64,000 nucleotides of DNA from SAR92 clade bacterium H455 (lineage in GTDB: Bacteria; Pseudomonadota; Gammaproteobacteria; Pseudomonadales; Porticoccaceae). Below the pieces are notes generated by a model, which was not told the DNA's origin, did no database searches, and saw only the letters and a list, made by a program, of their open reading frames with translations. This document shows positions 17,427 through 27,364 of this stretch, in pieces. The translations under genes and the position numbers were made by a program. How positions within the stretch are numbered: position 1 is the stretch's first letter; every line of letters begins with the position of its first letter. Where the stretch lies: the NCBI GenBank assembly GCA_024802545.1, contig CP103416.1, positions 372,001-436,000 of the forward strand. Direction: 5' to 3'.

Positions 17427-17460
17427 AACGCCCGCCTAATCAATAAAAACTTTCAACCTA

Positions 17461-17488
17461 AAAAAGGTCCCTTAATCGGGGCCTTTTT
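17461..17488 (+). terminator. Terminator of the receptor gene
   Basis: AAAAAGGTCCC-TTAATC-GGGGCCTTTTT stem with one G-U pair, 35 bases after the receptor stop codon. Confidence 0.85.
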
Positions 17489-17764
17489 ACTGCTCTTTAA
17501 TTGGTTCTTCAATTAGCTTTTTAGCTGGTTTTGTAGTGGAGCTTTCGGCTTCTGCTTGTGATTTATTAGTGGCTTATTCAGCCTATTATTTTTCTTACCG
17601 CTTCGCCTTCACCCTCTCTCTTTCTGCAAGTCGTTCAGCCCTTATCGTCGCAAAAAACGTCTTCGTTATCGCAAGATGAACCGCTAAGTAGTCCTACTAT
17701 GTCAGACTCCATACTTTGATAAAAGATTACTGAAAAAGTAACTTAATAAATAAGAGGGTTTTAC
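17489..17764 (+). other. Intergenic leader of the GH81 gene
   Basis: The 338-base gap between receptor and GH81 genes holds the terminator above and then AT-rich DNA with no reading frame or Pho box that I can support. The last 30 bases contain the AGAGGG ribosome-binding sequence for the GTG start. Confidence 0.5.
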
Positions 17765-20700
17765 GTGCTCTATTCAACAAAATTTGTATCGCTGGCGATT
17801 TTATTAACTTCCCTGACCCTGCAGGCTTGCGGTGGTGGTTCAGGTTCCAGCGCCCCAGTTACACCTCCTGCCACTCCTGATTCTGGAGCTTCGGAGCCCG
17901 ATACCACCAAGCCAGTAATCACCTTAAATGGTGACGCTAGCCTGAGTATTGAGCAGGGCGCGGTATACACTGAAGCTAATGCCACGGCCGTGGATGCGGT
18001 AGATGGCCCAGTAGATGTAGTGATCAGCGGCACTGTTGGAGCAGATGCAGGTGTTTATACCCTTACTTATACCGCAGTGGATGCAGCGGGCAACACTGAG
18101 AGCACAACCCGAACAGTTACGGTCACGGCAGTTGAAGCCGAGCCAGAGCCCACTAGCGATGACACCTTTATACTCAATGATGGTGTTGTCGATGCAATCT
18201 GGGGTGGCGACACACAGTTGTCATTCTTTGACGGCAATCTCGGTTATAGCGACGCTGATGCCAACTGCACGGGCACAAATTGTGACAGCGTTGATTGGGC
18301 CGTGGTGACAGACCCTGATCGCGGCGATGTGTTGCAGGTCAGTTACACAGACAATGCTGGTCATGCCGGCCTGGTAGTGGGACCCACTGCCGCTGTTGAC
18401 CTCAGTGACTATGCCGCAGGAAGTCTCTCCTTCGATATTAAGTTGGTCAATGCCGCCAATGCTTTGGCTGGTGGATTTTTCCTCAAAGTTGAAAGTGGTG
18501 GCGCTAATTCTGGTGAGTTACAGGTTCCAGGCATAGTGGCCAGTAGCGATTGGCAGACAATTGATTTTCCAGTGTCGTCACTGACTGCTAGCGGTGCATT
18601 GAATCTCTCAGCTGTCACTGCGCCAATGGTATTTTTCCCTGCGGCTGCCAACGGGCCTAGTCTGGTTTATCAAATTGATAATGTCCGTTTTAACGGTATT
18701 GCCAGTGGCGCTACGCCACCTACTGGGGGAGGTGGCGGCATTGAAGGGCCCACAGAGTATAGTCTCATCTCCTATGGTGCTGGCACTATAGGGGATACCC
18801 TATACACCTCCAGTCATCGCTGTAAGGATGATTTTGGTTATTGGGTAGAAAACGCGGGCGTCATATCCAACCAGTACGACATTCAGATTCAGGGTTGTAA
18901 TCAGGGCAGCGGAATTCCAACGGGTATAGTGACTAAGCTGTATCCTAATTTGGTTGGTCCTGCTGCTGAAAAACCCACGCAAACGCATAAGTGGTGGGGT
19001 TCTGTGTCATTCCTTGGTGAAATGACTGTAGGCGATGCAGCTGACGCCGCCTATATTACCCCAGATCCGATTATTGCTCGGGTTACCGACAAAGGGGTTC
19101 GCCTTGCGGGTATTCCCTCTGGAAGCAGAATTGATGGAGAGAACAACTTTTACTACCCTATACCAGATCACGCGGCTGAGGTATTCGACGGTATAGCCAT
19201 CGGCAATTCTGACTACGCCAATTTAGAGGCTTATGCCAAGGACCACAGTGCCGGTTCTGTAACAGTTTTGTGGAAAAGTGGTGATACAGAGGTTATGGAG
19301 GCCACCTTTGTACATGGCTCACCTTATGTTTACTTTAAGGCATACAGTGGAAATTTAGAGATCCGCACACTTAGTCCAAATGGCGGTGAAAAAGGTACCT
19401 TTGGAGCTGGCGATAACCAATTAGGTGTCTGGACTAATGTGTCCTCAAATATTAATAATTTCCTCATTGTTGGTGAAGGCGCGACGACTTTTTCGGACAC
19501 CACACAGAAGGTTATTGAGGTTAGCAACAGTGCCAAGGAAATGACCTTAGTGTACCTTCCACATTTATCGGCAGGCACGGCGTCAAGCAGCATGATTAAC
19601 CTGTTTGCCAGTAAAGCGCGCAACACCGTAGCGTCAGTGGATATCGATTATCAAGTCAACGATTCAACCAATGAAGTAACGGTCACCCACAGTTACTTGG
19701 ATGGACAAGGCAATAGTGTAGATACTATTGCTGGCATGCACCCTTTACATTGGAAAAATACCACACAAACCACAACCAACTTTAAGATCAGAAGCGCTCG
19801 CGGCACAGTGAAATTTGCCGAGGTGAATCAATTCAGCTATCAAATACCCTATGTCGGCGTTTTGCCTACTTTCCCGGTTATTGCCGATAGCCTTGATCAG
19901 GTAACCCTTAAAGGGTTGGTCACTGACTTTGTCAGCAAAGGCTCTGGCACCTGGAATTTGTCTAGCGTAGGTGTTGAAGAAACCGATACCTATTGGTCCG
20001 GAAAAAATTATGGCAAGGCCGCTGAACTGGCCGCTATTGCCCGTTCTCTGGAGATGCAGAGTGAAGCCGATCAGTTAATCAACTGGTTGAAGGCGGAACT
20101 TGCAGACTGGTTTACCGCAGAGACCGATGGCACGTTAAATACGACAAAATACTTTGTCTACGATGATGATTGGAATACGTTGCTTGGATTTGATGAGTCC
20201 TTCGGGTCACAGTCACGTTTAGCCGACCATCATTTCCACTATGGTTATTTTGTTCGCGCCGCTGCGGAGATCTGTCGTGTCGATCTAGCCTGGTGTGGTG
20301 ATGATCAGTACGGGCCCATGATCGAGTTGCTTATTCGCGATTATGCAGCGGATAAAGACGACCCATTATTTCCGCATATGCGTAACTTTGATCCCGCCAA
20401 TGGCTTCTCCTGGGCCGATGGCAAAATTAATTTCACGCGCGGAAATAACAATGAGTCCACATCTGAGGCGGCCACTGCCTATGGTGCAATCATTCTCTAT
20501 GGATTAACCACAGGCAACACTGAGTTGACAAAGCGCGGCATGTATCTCCATGCCTCAACTGGCGCTGCCTACTGGGAGTACTGGAATAATATTGATGGCT
20601 ACAACAATGTCAGTGCCGAAGCGGACAACTTCCCCGCCGGGTACAACAGAATCACTACCTCAATCATCTGGGGTGATGGCGCGGTTTTCTCTACTTGGTT

Positions 20701-21190
20701 TAGCGGCGCATTTGCGCACATTTTAGGTATTCAGGGCCTGCCATCCAATCCACTTATATTGCATGTTGGTTTACATGCTGACTACATGAGCGACTATGTG
20801 GCCTTGGGATTAAGTGAGTCTACTAACGATAAACCCTCGGGCTTAATCGATGATCAGTGGCGCGATCTATGGTGGAACCTCTGGGCAATGGTCGATGGAG
20901 ATGCCGCGATTGCTGACTACAACAGTGTTAGCAGCTATGATCCTGAAGCAGGCGAATCCAAAGCACATACCTACCACTGGATTCATACCTTTGCCGCACT
21001 GGGTCAGTTACAGACCGGTACCGGCGACCTGACCTCTGATTACCCTGCGGCACTGGCATTTGATAAAGCAGGTGTTAGAACCTATGTGGTGTATAACTTT
21101 AGCGCACAGGAAAAGGTTGTGAGCTTTAGTGATGGCAAGCAGGTCACGGCTACAGCCAATGGGTTTACTCTGGTAACCGCCAACCTCTGA
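17765..21190 (+). CDS. Lipoprotein GH81 endo-beta-1,3-glucanase (laminarinase) with accessory domains
   Basis: A 1141-residue surface lipoprotein. Lipobox LQAC (Cys22), then a DUF5011-type Ig domain (about 48-127, ITLNGDASLSIEQG...GVYTLTYTAVDAAGN), a carbohydrate-binding-like beta-sandwich (about 135-312) and a GH81 catalytic region (about 330-1110). GH81 marks are DHHFHYGYFVRAAA and the candidate catalytic motif NESTSEA (E897/E901). GH81 enzymes cut beta-1,3-glucans such as algal laminarin. GTG 17765 follows AGAGGG. It is monocistronic with its own terminator and sits next to a TonB receptor, but different promoter features suggest separate control. Marine algal glucan use is the natural inference. 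Confidence 0.88.
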   Translation: MLYSTKFVSLAILLTSLTLQACGGGSGSSAPVTPPATPDSGASEPDTTKPVITLNGDASLSIEQGAVYTEANATAVDAVDGPVDVVISGTVGADAGVYTLTYTAVDAAGNTESTTRTVTVTAVEAEPEPTSDDTFILNDGVVDAIWGGDTQLSFFDGNLGYSDADANCTGTNCDSVDWAVVTDPDRGDVLQVSYTDNAGHAGLVVGPTAAVDLSDYAAGSLSFDIKLVNAANALAGGFFLKVESGGANSGELQVPGIVASSDWQTIDFPVSSLTASGALNLSAVTAPMVFFPAAANGPSLVYQIDNVRFNGIASGATPPTGGGGGIEGPTEYSLISYGAGTIGDTLYTSSHRCKDDFGYWVENAGVISNQYDIQIQGCNQGSGIPTGIVTKLYPNLVGPAAEKPTQTHKWWGSVSFLGEMTVGDAADAAYITPDPIIARVTDKGVRLAGIPSGSRIDGENNFYYPIPDHAAEVFDGIAIGNSDYANLEAYAKDHSAGSVTVLWKSGDTEVMEATFVHGSPYVYFKAYSGNLEIRTLSPNGGEKGTFGAGDNQLGVWTNVSSNINNFLIVGEGATTFSDTTQKVIEVSNSAKEMTLVYLPHLSAGTASSSMINLFASKARNTVASVDIDYQVNDSTNEVTVTHSYLDGQGNSVDTIAGMHPLHWKNTTQTTTNFKIRSARGTVKFAEVNQFSYQIPYVGVLPTFPVIADSLDQVTLKGLVTDFVSKGSGTWNLSSVGVEETDTYWSGKNYGKAAELAAIARSLEMQSEADQLINWLKAELADWFTAETDGTLNTTKYFVYDDDWNTLLGFDESFGSQSRLADHHFHYGYFVRAAAEICRVDLAWCGDDQYGPMIELLIRDYAADKDDPLFPHMRNFDPANGFSWADGKINFTRGNNNESTSEAATAYGAIILYGLTTGNTELTKRGMYLHASTGAAYWEYWNNIDGYNNVSAEADNFPAGYNRITTSIIWGDGAVFSTWFSGAFAHILGIQGLPSNPLILHVGLHADYMSDYVALGLSESTNDKPSGLIDDQWRDLWWNLWAMVDGDAAIADYNSVSSYDPEAGESKAHTYHWIHTFAALGQLQTGTGDLTSDYPAALAFDKAGVRTYVVYNFSAQEKVVSFSDGKQVTATANGFTLVTANL

Positions 21191-21218
21191 TTGCAGTGGA
21201 TTGGAGAACTGTTTAACT

Positions 21219-21246
21219 AAGGCCTTTTAATTAAGGCCTTTTTTTT
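21219..21246 (+). terminator. Terminator of the GH81 gene
   Basis: AAGGCCTT-TTAATT-AAGGCCTT stem followed by TTTTTT, 28 bases after the stop. The GST gene converges on it. Confidence 0.75.
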
Positions 21247-21268
21247 GCCTTTAATTCAAGAGCTTAAT

Positions 21269-21898
21269 TTACGCTTTGGCGCTGGGGCGGGCATTTACCT
21301 GATCGAACCAGCGCTGCAGATTGATACAGTCTTCTGGGATTTTCTTTTTGATCCAGCGGGCGAAACCGATGGTAGTAAATGCGGTGATATCAGCTACCGA
21401 GAAATAGTCGCCAATCACAAATTCACTGTTGGCAAAATGTGCGTCCAAATCATGGAATAAATGGTCCACACGCAACAGTCCTCGCTCTGCCAGGGCGGGA
21501 ATTTGAGCGTAGGAATTGGGCCCGGGCAGAGCGCGGTCGGCGAACGCTGGATTGGCGTTTCTAAAGCCATCGGCCACTGCAACTATGCCATTCATATTCA
21601 GCTGATGGTTGGAAGATTCAACCAGAGCCTTTTCCAGTGGCGTGCGCCCGAGTAAAGGGTTTTCAGGATAGACTTCTTCTATATAGCGACAGATAGCGTG
21701 AACCTGACTGATGCAGGTGCCATCATCGAGCTGTAAAAGAGGCACTTCACCCAGGGGGCTCAACTTCAAAAATGCCTCAGATTTCTGCTCAAGCTTTGCC
21801 AGATCTATCTGAACCGTTTCAATTTCGATATTTTTTTCCGCGAGAAAAATTCTCACTCTGCGAGGATTGGGTGCTGCTGCGTAATCGTAAAGTTTCAT
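21269..21898 (-). CDS. Glutathione S-transferase family protein
   Basis: A 209-residue cytosolic GST. The thioredoxin-like N-terminal domain (1-78) opens MKLYDYAAAPNPRRVRIFLAEK and has the cis-proline segment GEVPLLQLDDGTCISQ with the glutathione gamma-glutamyl-binding S(Q) site; the helical C-terminal domain (90-205) contains FVIGDYFSVADITAFTTIGFA, the N-capping box. The Ser in AAPNPRR needed for theta-like catalysis is replaced by Pro/Asn context, so the reaction is uncertain. It is transcribed toward the GH81 gene, downstream of dxs by 21 bases, and could be the last gene of the dxs operon. Confidence 0.88.
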   Translation of the reverse strand: MKLYDYAAAPNPRRVRIFLAEKNIEIETVQIDLAKLEQKSEAFLKLSPLGEVPLLQLDDGTCISQVHAICRYIEEVYPENPLLGRTPLEKALVESSNHQLNMNGIVAVADGFRNANPAFADRALPGPNSYAQIPALAERGLLRVDHLFHDLDAHFANSEFVIGDYFSVADITAFTTIGFARWIKKKIPEDCINLQRWFDQVNARPSAKA

Positions 21899-21919
21899 CT
21901 TATGAACTCCGAATTATTA

Positions 21920-23863
21920 TTATTTTATTGCCTGAACGGGAAGCGCTATTAGCGCCAGGCGCCTTTCGATAGACGCGAGTATTGCCGCCGAATCTAGGCC
22001 GATACTTTCAAGTTGTTGCGCGTGGCTGCCATGATCGATAAAACGATCAGGTAGGCCCAGATGCAGAACCGGCATAACAATACCCTGTGCGGCGAGAAAC
22101 TCACTGACAGCAGAACCGGCACCGCCAGCAGTACTATTTTCTTCAAGGGTTACCAGCAGCTGATGGCTTGCAGCGAGATCGCGGATCAACTGTTCATCAA
22201 TCGGTTTTACAAAGCGCATATCCGCCACTGAAGCATTCAGTGTCCCGGCCACTTCAAGGCCAGTGGCCAGCAATGTGCCAAAGTTAAGAATGGCCACACC
22301 AGCGCCTTTTCGAGCCATAACACCCTTGCCCAGTGGCAGCGCCGTCATCTGCTCTTCGATAACCGCACCTGGGCCAGTACCGCGAGGATAGCGCACCGCC
22401 GCAGGACCTGAATACATATAACCTGTATACAGTAGCTGTCGGGTCTCATTCTCATCCGAAGGCGCCATAATGATCATATTCGGAATGCAGCGTAGATAGC
22501 TAATGTCATAGGCACCAGCATGGGTTGCGCCATCTTCGCCAACCAAGCCTGCGCGATCGAGAGCAAACAGCACATCAAGATTTTGTATAGCGACATCGTG
22601 AACCAGCTGGTCGTAGGCGCGCTGTAAAAAGGTCGAGTAGATCGCCACCACCGGTTTGGAACCTTCACAGGCCATGCCGGCTGCCAGAGTTACTGCATGC
22701 TGCTCGGCAATCGCCACATCCTCAAAGCGCTCAGGAAAGCGCTCGGCAAATTCGTTCATTCCCGAGCCGTCGCACATAGCCGGAGTAATACCCACCAGGC
22801 GATTGTCTTGCTCAGCCATATCACAGAGCCAGTCACCAAAGACCTTTTGGTACTTTGGTTTAGCTGTGGGCTTGGGTTGAGTATCAACCGCAGGCTCTGT
22901 TGCCGCAGCTTTGAGTGTTTGTTTGGGTTCGATTTTATTAAGTGCGTGATAGCCCACCGGATCATTTTCAGCTTGGGCAAAGCCTTTGCCTTTGTGAGTA
23001 ATAATGTGCAGCAGCACCGCGCCTTTAATTTCTTTCAGTTTGCGTAGCGTCTCAACGAGCAGGGGCAGGTCGTGACCGTCGATAGGGCCAACATAGTAAA
23101 AGCCTAACTCTTCAAAAATCGTCGCCGGTGACACCATACTTTTCATATATTCTTCGGTGCGACGGACAAAATTACTAGCATGCGGCATACCACTGAGGAC
23201 TTTTTTGCCGCCCTCGCGAAACTGCGTATAAATCCGGCTTGACCAGAGTTTAGAGAAATAGGTCGATAGACCGCCAACATTGCGCGAGATCGACATCTGG
23301 TTGTCGTTGAGTACCACGAGCAGATTTTTATCCACATGAGAGGCATGGTTTAGCGCTTCAAAAGCCATACCCGCAGTCATGGCGCCATCCCCCATAATCG
23401 CCACGGCTCGACGTTCTTCACCCAGTTGGGATGAAGCCATAGCCATGCCTAAAGCGGCACTAATCGAAGTGCTTGAGTGACCGACACCAAAGGTATCAAA
23501 CTGACTCTCACTGCGTTTTGGAAAGCCCGACAGCCCGTCTTTCTGACGCATAGTGAGCATTTGCTCGCGACGACCGGTAAGTATTTTGTGGGGATAGGTC
23601 TGGTGACCCACATCCCAGACCAGTCGATCGTCTGGCGTGTTAAAAACATGGTGTAGGGCAATAGTCAGTTCTGTAACCCCAAGCCCAGCACCAAAGTGAC
23701 CTCCGGTCTTGCCCACACAATAGAGAATAAACGCACGCAGCTCATCCGCCAGCGTCTCTAGCTGCACATCATCCATATGACGCAGGTCTGCAGGCGCATT
23801 GACAGTGTCTAGCAGCGGTGTCTGCGGTCGTGTATGGGGGATTTCGTTAAAGGTCTTTGCCAT
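21920..23863 (-). CDS. dxs: 1-deoxy-D-xylulose-5-phosphate synthase
   Basis: A 647-residue thiamine-diphosphate enzyme that condenses pyruvate with glyceraldehyde 3-phosphate, the first step of the MEP isoprenoid pathway. Motifs: [16 protein letters not shown], the ThDP/Mg motif [19 protein letters not shown] (about 155), [13 protein letters not shown], and the transketolase pyrimidine domain with [17 protein letters not shown]. Length matches the family (about 620-650). It follows ispA by 135 bases on the same strand, giving the common xseB-ispA-dxs order. Confidence 0.97.
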   Translation of the reverse strand: MAKTFNEIPHTRPQTPLLDTVNAPADLRHMDDVQLETLADELRAFILYCVGKTGGHFGAGLGVTELTIALHHVFNTPDDRLVWDVGHQTYPHKILTGRREQMLTMRQKDGLSGFPKRSESQFDTFGVGHSSTSISAALGMAMASSQLGEERRAVAIMGDGAMTAGMAFEALNHASHVDKNLLVVLNDNQMSISRNVGGLSTYFSKLWSSRIYTQFREGGKKVLSGMPHASNFVRRTEEYMKSMVSPATIFEELGFYYVGPIDGHDLPLLVETLRKLKEIKGAVLLHIITHKGKGFAQAENDPVGYHALNKIEPKQTLKAAATEPAVDTQPKPTAKPKYQKVFGDWLCDMAEQDNRLVGITPAMCDGSGMNEFAERFPERFEDVAIAEQHAVTLAAGMACEGSKPVVAIYSTFLQRAYDQLVHDVAIQNLDVLFALDRAGLVGEDGATHAGAYDISYLRCIPNMIIMAPSDENETRQLLYTGYMYSGPAAVRYPRGTGPGAVIEEQMTALPLGKGVMARKGAGVAILNFGTLLATGLEVAGTLNASVADMRFVKPIDEQLIRDLAASHQLLVTLEENSTAGGAGSAVSEFLAAQGIVMPVLHLGLPDRFIDHGSHAQQLESIGLDSAAILASIERRLALIALPVQAIK

Positions 23864-23998
23864 GCTTTTAAGTCATTAACTGTTATGTAATTAATAGTGA
23901 TTTAGCGATAGCCGCAGATACTACAGCAAATGCTCAATCGGTTCCGCTTTGAGCAATTATTTGTTAACCAATAGCCGCTAACTAGAAGGCTGGGTGGT

Positions 23999-24901
23999 TT
24001 AGTGATTGCGCTTAACAATAAAACTAGCAATTGCTCGCAGCGAGTCTGCTTTCTCACCAAAGCCTTCCAATATCTGCATACTCTGATCAAAGAGCTTCGC
24101 CGCTTCACTGCGCGCCTGCTCAAGCCCCAAGATCGAAGTGTAGGTCGACTTTAGGTTAGTGGCATCAGATCCCTGCTGCTTGCCCAGCTGTTCCGTGGAG
24201 CTCTCCACATCGAGGATATCATCCTGAATCTGGAAGGCCAGGCCTATTGCGCGAGCAAACTCCTTTAGCGCATCGAGCTGCTCTTGGCTTGCCTGACCTG
24301 TGGCCATGGCCCCCATCAAGACGCTGGCTTCAATCAGCGCACCAGTCTTGTGAGCGTGCATAACCTTCAGCGCCTCCAGTTCAAGCACCGAACCGGTGGC
24401 TGCCAGATCAATCGCCTGACCCGCCACCATACCGCCGCAGCCGCCCAGTCGCGAGAGCATTGCAACAAGCTCAATCACAATTGTGGGTGACAGCTCAGAG
24501 AGTTCACAGAGTTGTTGGAAGGCCAGAGATTGCAGACCATCGCCTGCAAGAATGGCAGTGGCTTCATCAAATTGAATATGGCAGGTGGGCTTGCCGCGGC
24601 GCAGGTCATCATCGTCCATTGCCGGCAGATCATCATGGATCAGAGAATAGGCGTGGATCATTTCCAGTGCTGCAGCGACCTTGGCTGTATTCGAGTCACT
24701 GTTTGCAACTGCTTCAGCCGCCGCAAAACACAGCGCCGGACGCAGACGCTTGCCGCCGTTGAATACCGAATAGCGGATCGCCGCAAAAAGCGGCTCAGCA
24801 GGGCCGGTTGCCGGTGGCAATATAGCCTCCAATTGGGCATCAACCTGAGCGCTGTAGTGGCTAATGATGGTTTGGATTTGAGAGCTTTGGCTGGGCGACA
24901 T
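23999..24901 (-). CDS. ispA: Farnesyl diphosphate synthase (geranyltranstransferase)
   Basis: A 300-residue trans-prenyltransferase making farnesyl diphosphate. The first Asp-rich motif is DDLPAMDDDDLRRGK, the second DDILD, with GGKRLRPAL and GLAFQIQDD in the expected places. ATG 24901 starts seven bases after the xseB stop and gives a normal family N-terminus; the TTG at 24943 would overlap xseB and add 14 unmatched residues. It is cotranscribed with xseB and probably dxs, linking prenyl chain synthesis to its precursor supply. Confidence 0.95.
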   Translation of the reverse strand: MSPSQSSQIQTIISHYSAQVDAQLEAILPPATGPAEPLFAAIRYSVFNGGKRLRPALCFAAAEAVANSDSNTAKVAAALEMIHAYSLIHDDLPAMDDDDLRRGKPTCHIQFDEATAILAGDGLQSLAFQQLCELSELSPTIVIELVAMLSRLGGCGGMVAGQAIDLAATGSVLELEALKVMHAHKTGALIEASVLMGAMATGQASQEQLDALKEFARAIGLAFQIQDDILDVESSTEQLGKQQGSDATNLKSTYTSILGLEQARSEAAKLFDQSMQILEGFGEKADSLRAIASFIVKRNH

Positions 24902-24908
24902 GGCGCGA

Positions 24909-25148
24909 CTAGTTATCGCTGGATTCGAAAGGCTGGCTGACAAGCTCGTCCCCTTGACGCGTTAACAGCTCGACCTTCTGCTCAGCAGCTTTTAATGCCT
25001 GCTGACATTCTCGAGCGACTTTGATGCCAGACTCAAAGGATTTTAACGACTCCTCCAAGCTCAACTCACCGCTTTCCAGTGATTCCACCAGTGCCTCAAG
25101 GTTGGCCAGTTGCTTCTCAAAATCGACAGCTTGTTTTTCTTTGGTCAC
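24909..25148 (-). CDS. xseB: Exodeoxyribonuclease VII small subunit
   Basis: 79 residues, two helices with [32 protein letters not shown], the diagnostic XseB segment, and a longer acidic C-terminus. It associates with XseA, which is not in this window, to degrade single-stranded DNA. It heads the xseB-ispA-dxs cluster. Confidence 0.95.
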   Translation of the reverse strand: MTKEKQAVDFEKQLANLEALVESLESGELSLEESLKSFESGIKVARECQQALKAAEQKVELLTRQGDELVSQPFESSDN

Positions 25149-25301
25149 GGTTTTATTCCATTATGAATAGAGTGTAAAAAACATTGTTATAAAGGGTGAA
25201 AAATGGGTCTTTGCATCAATGTCTTCACCCTAACCAACAAGGCCACCGCGGTCAATTCTAAAACCATCTATAGCCGCCCCAGCCTGAAGTTGCAGCGCAA
25301 A

Positions 25302-26648
25302 TTAACCGATAAAGCCCTGAGCAAAGGTCAGTAAAATCAGCACCGGGCAAAACAACTTTACGTAAAGCGGCCAAATCGTCCAAAACAGACTCTGCTCCAC
25401 TTCCGGATTACCCTTTTGAATCTCCGATAAAATACTATTGCGGTGAAAAATCCACCCAGCAAAGATACAGATAAACATACTCAGCAATGGCTGCGCTCGT
25501 TCAGTGGTCAGAGTAATCACAAAGCCAAACAGACTGTCGAAATTCAATGCCACGATGGTACTCAGAGTGAAGATAATCAGCGCCACCAACCAAGTTGCCT
25601 TAGTGCGATTTATCTGCCGCACTTCCACCGCGTAGGACACAGGCACCTCAAGCATCGAGATAGAAGAGGTCACCGCCGCAATCGACATCAACACAAAGAA
25701 GGCCAGCCCGACAAATACACCAGCAGCGCCCATACCCTCAAACAGCGCAGGTAGAACCTGAAAAATCAGATCCGGTCCCGCAATCAGGCTGCCGCTCTCG
25801 GCATAAATAGTCACACCCAAGTGCTGCGCCACAAACATCGCCGGCAACACCAGCAAGCCCGCCAAAAAGGCAATGCCCGTATCGGTCAAGGTCACCAGCG
25901 CACCCACCAGAGGCAGATTCTCATCGCTGCGAATATAAGAACCGTAGATCAGCATAGTGCCAACCCCCAGGCTCATGGAAAAGAACGCCTGACCCATAGC
26001 GCTGACAATTAGCTTCGGGTCGCTCATCTGAGAAAAGTCCGGCACCAGATAATGCTCCAAACCCTGCATCGCGCCCGGTTGCATCAGAACGTAGAGAATA
26101 AGACCTATAAGTAGTGCGAACAGCGACGGCATCAAGCGTTGTGACCACTTCTCAATACCCTGTTCCACACCGGCACTGATCACCAGCGCAGTCAAACCAA
26201 TAAACAGCGCCGCAAAGCCCACATTGCGCGCCAAGCTAAACTCAGTCAGCCAATTGCCCAGCTGCGGCAACCCTATAAGAGCAGTAAGCGGCTCGAGCAT
26301 AAAGGCCAGCATCCACCCAGCGACAATACTGTAAAAGCACAGAATAAGACTGGCAGTGATCATACCGCCCATACCCACCGCCCAACCGGCGCGCTTGGCC
26401 GCGGGAGTCGTCGAGATCGACTGCAGGGCATTCACCATATTCGACTGGGTGTGGCGGCCAATAATTAACTCCGCCATCATCGCCGGATAAGCCAGCAGGA
26501 ACGCCAGAATCATATACATCAGCACAAAGGCCGCGCCACCGTTTTCGGCTGCGTTAGTGGGGAAGCCCCAGATATTGCCTAGCCCAACGGCGGAGCCCGA
26601 AGCGGCTAAGATAAATGCCAGGCGAGAAGAGAATTGACCTCTTTCCAT
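25302..26648 (-). CDS. Neurotransmitter:sodium symporter family transporter
   Basis: A 448-residue inner-membrane transporter with 11-12 hydrophobic spans. The first span, SRLAFILAASGSAVGLGNIWGFPTNAAENGGAAF, is the sodium/substrate-binding signature of LeuT-type proteins. ATG 26648 has GGGAC upstream and gives the standard MERGQFSSRLAF start; ATG 26750 would add 34 basic residues that the family lacks. The substrate, probably an amino acid, is not determinable. It is 153 bases from xseB and divergent from ssrA. Confidence 0.9.
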   Translation of the reverse strand: MERGQFSSRLAFILAASGSAVGLGNIWGFPTNAAENGGAAFVLMYMILAFLLAYPAMMAELIIGRHTQSNMVNALQSISTTPAAKRAGWAVGMGGMITASLILCFYSIVAGWMLAFMLEPLTALIGLPQLGNWLTEFSLARNVGFAALFIGLTALVISAGVEQGIEKWSQRLMPSLFALLIGLILYVLMQPGAMQGLEHYLVPDFSQMSDPKLIVSAMGQAFFSMSLGVGTMLIYGSYIRSDENLPLVGALVTLTDTGIAFLAGLLVLPAMFVAQHLGVTIYAESGSLIAGPDLIFQVLPALFEGMGAAGVFVGLAFFVLMSIAAVTSSISMLEVPVSYAVEVRQINRTKATWLVALIIFTLSTIVALNFDSLFGFVITLTTERAQPLLSMFICIFAGWIFHRNSILSEIQKGNPEVEQSLFWTIWPLYVKLFCPVLILLTFAQGFIG

Positions 26649-26809
26649 TTGCTGTCCCTTTTTTATTTTTAAGCACTTTTTAGATAGTTTGCTTTTGCCC
26701 CGGATTCTAGGCGATTCAGCGTCTAAATTCGATCTAAATAATATATTCATTAGCAGCGCATTTAATCGCCTATGCCCAGCCCATGACTATGCTAAACTTG
26801 CGTTTCACA

Positions 26810-27201
26810 GGGGGCGTTTTGGATTCGACGACGGCTACAAAACCTCCGGTGCATGCCGAGATGGTGACCAATCTCGTTAATCCAAAGTCGCAAACTTATA
26901 GTTGCCAACGACGACAACTACGCACTAGCTGCTTAAACCCCAGTAAGGTGCCGTTTGACTGGAGCCGTGCTTATGCGTCCAGAGTTTCAAACCCTTAGGG
27001 GCGAGAGACGCTCAAATGTCATATCTCATAAGATCGTGAAGAAGCTTGTTCGGGGCGGACTCACTAAACACTTACCGAAATCGTGCGTTGTACGCCCTGT
27101 CAGTCGGGTTTCAGCGTACTAAAACTAAAGACTGAACTAAGCATGTAGAGCCGTAGGCAGCGGGCTGGCGGACGCGGGTTCAATTCCCGCCGCCTCCACC
27201 A
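26810..27201 (+). ncRNA. ssrA: Transfer-messenger RNA (tmRNA)
   Basis: About 392 nt. The 5' end GGGGGCG pairs with CGCCTCC before the terminal ACCA (seven base pairs, one G-U), forming the tRNA-like acceptor, and TTCAATTCCC near 27180 is the T-loop. The tag frame GCCAACGACGACAACTAC... (26904-26936) encodes ANDDNYALAA followed by TAA, a gammaproteobacterial proteolysis tag. It rescues stalled ribosomes with SmpB. Its 3' end is the attachment site of the island that follows, which restores an intact gene. Confidence 0.97.
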
Positions 27202-27205
27202 AATA
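27184..27205 (+). repeat. Left attachment core (attL) within the tmRNA 3' end
   Basis: 22-bp segment spanning the T-arm/acceptor 3' side of ssrA through ACCAAATA, repeated exactly at 54325 and again at 54672, and in shorter form at 54494 and 54871. Confidence 0.88.
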
Positions 27206-27207
27206 GC

Positions 27208-27226
27208 AGCCCCGAAAGGGGCTTTT
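27208..27226 (+). terminator. Terminator after ssrA
   Basis: AGCCCC-GAAA-GGGGCT stem followed by TTTT, seven bases after the tmRNA 3' end. It belongs to the island's left end, so the island supplies the tmRNA's terminator. Confidence 0.75.
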
Positions 27227-27296
27227 AAGTACCATAAAGTGTTGATTTAAATAGGTTTTATAGAGTTTTTAAGGCGCAAAAAGATTCATTGAATAT

Positions 27297-27337
27297 TGTA
27301 ACAATTCACGTTTTATGTAACAATTGATGTAACAAAT
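27297..27337 (+). repeat. Three TGTAACAA repeats, probable integrase arm sites
   Basis: TGTAACAATT at 27297 and 27316 and TGTAACAAAT at 27328, between attL and the integrase. The same octamer occurs twice just inside the right end (54246, 54258) and once at 63693. Arm-type integrase or excisionase binding is inferred from placement. Confidence 0.6.
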
Positions 27338-27364
27338 AAGAGGAGAGCGCTGCCTTTTTGTTAC

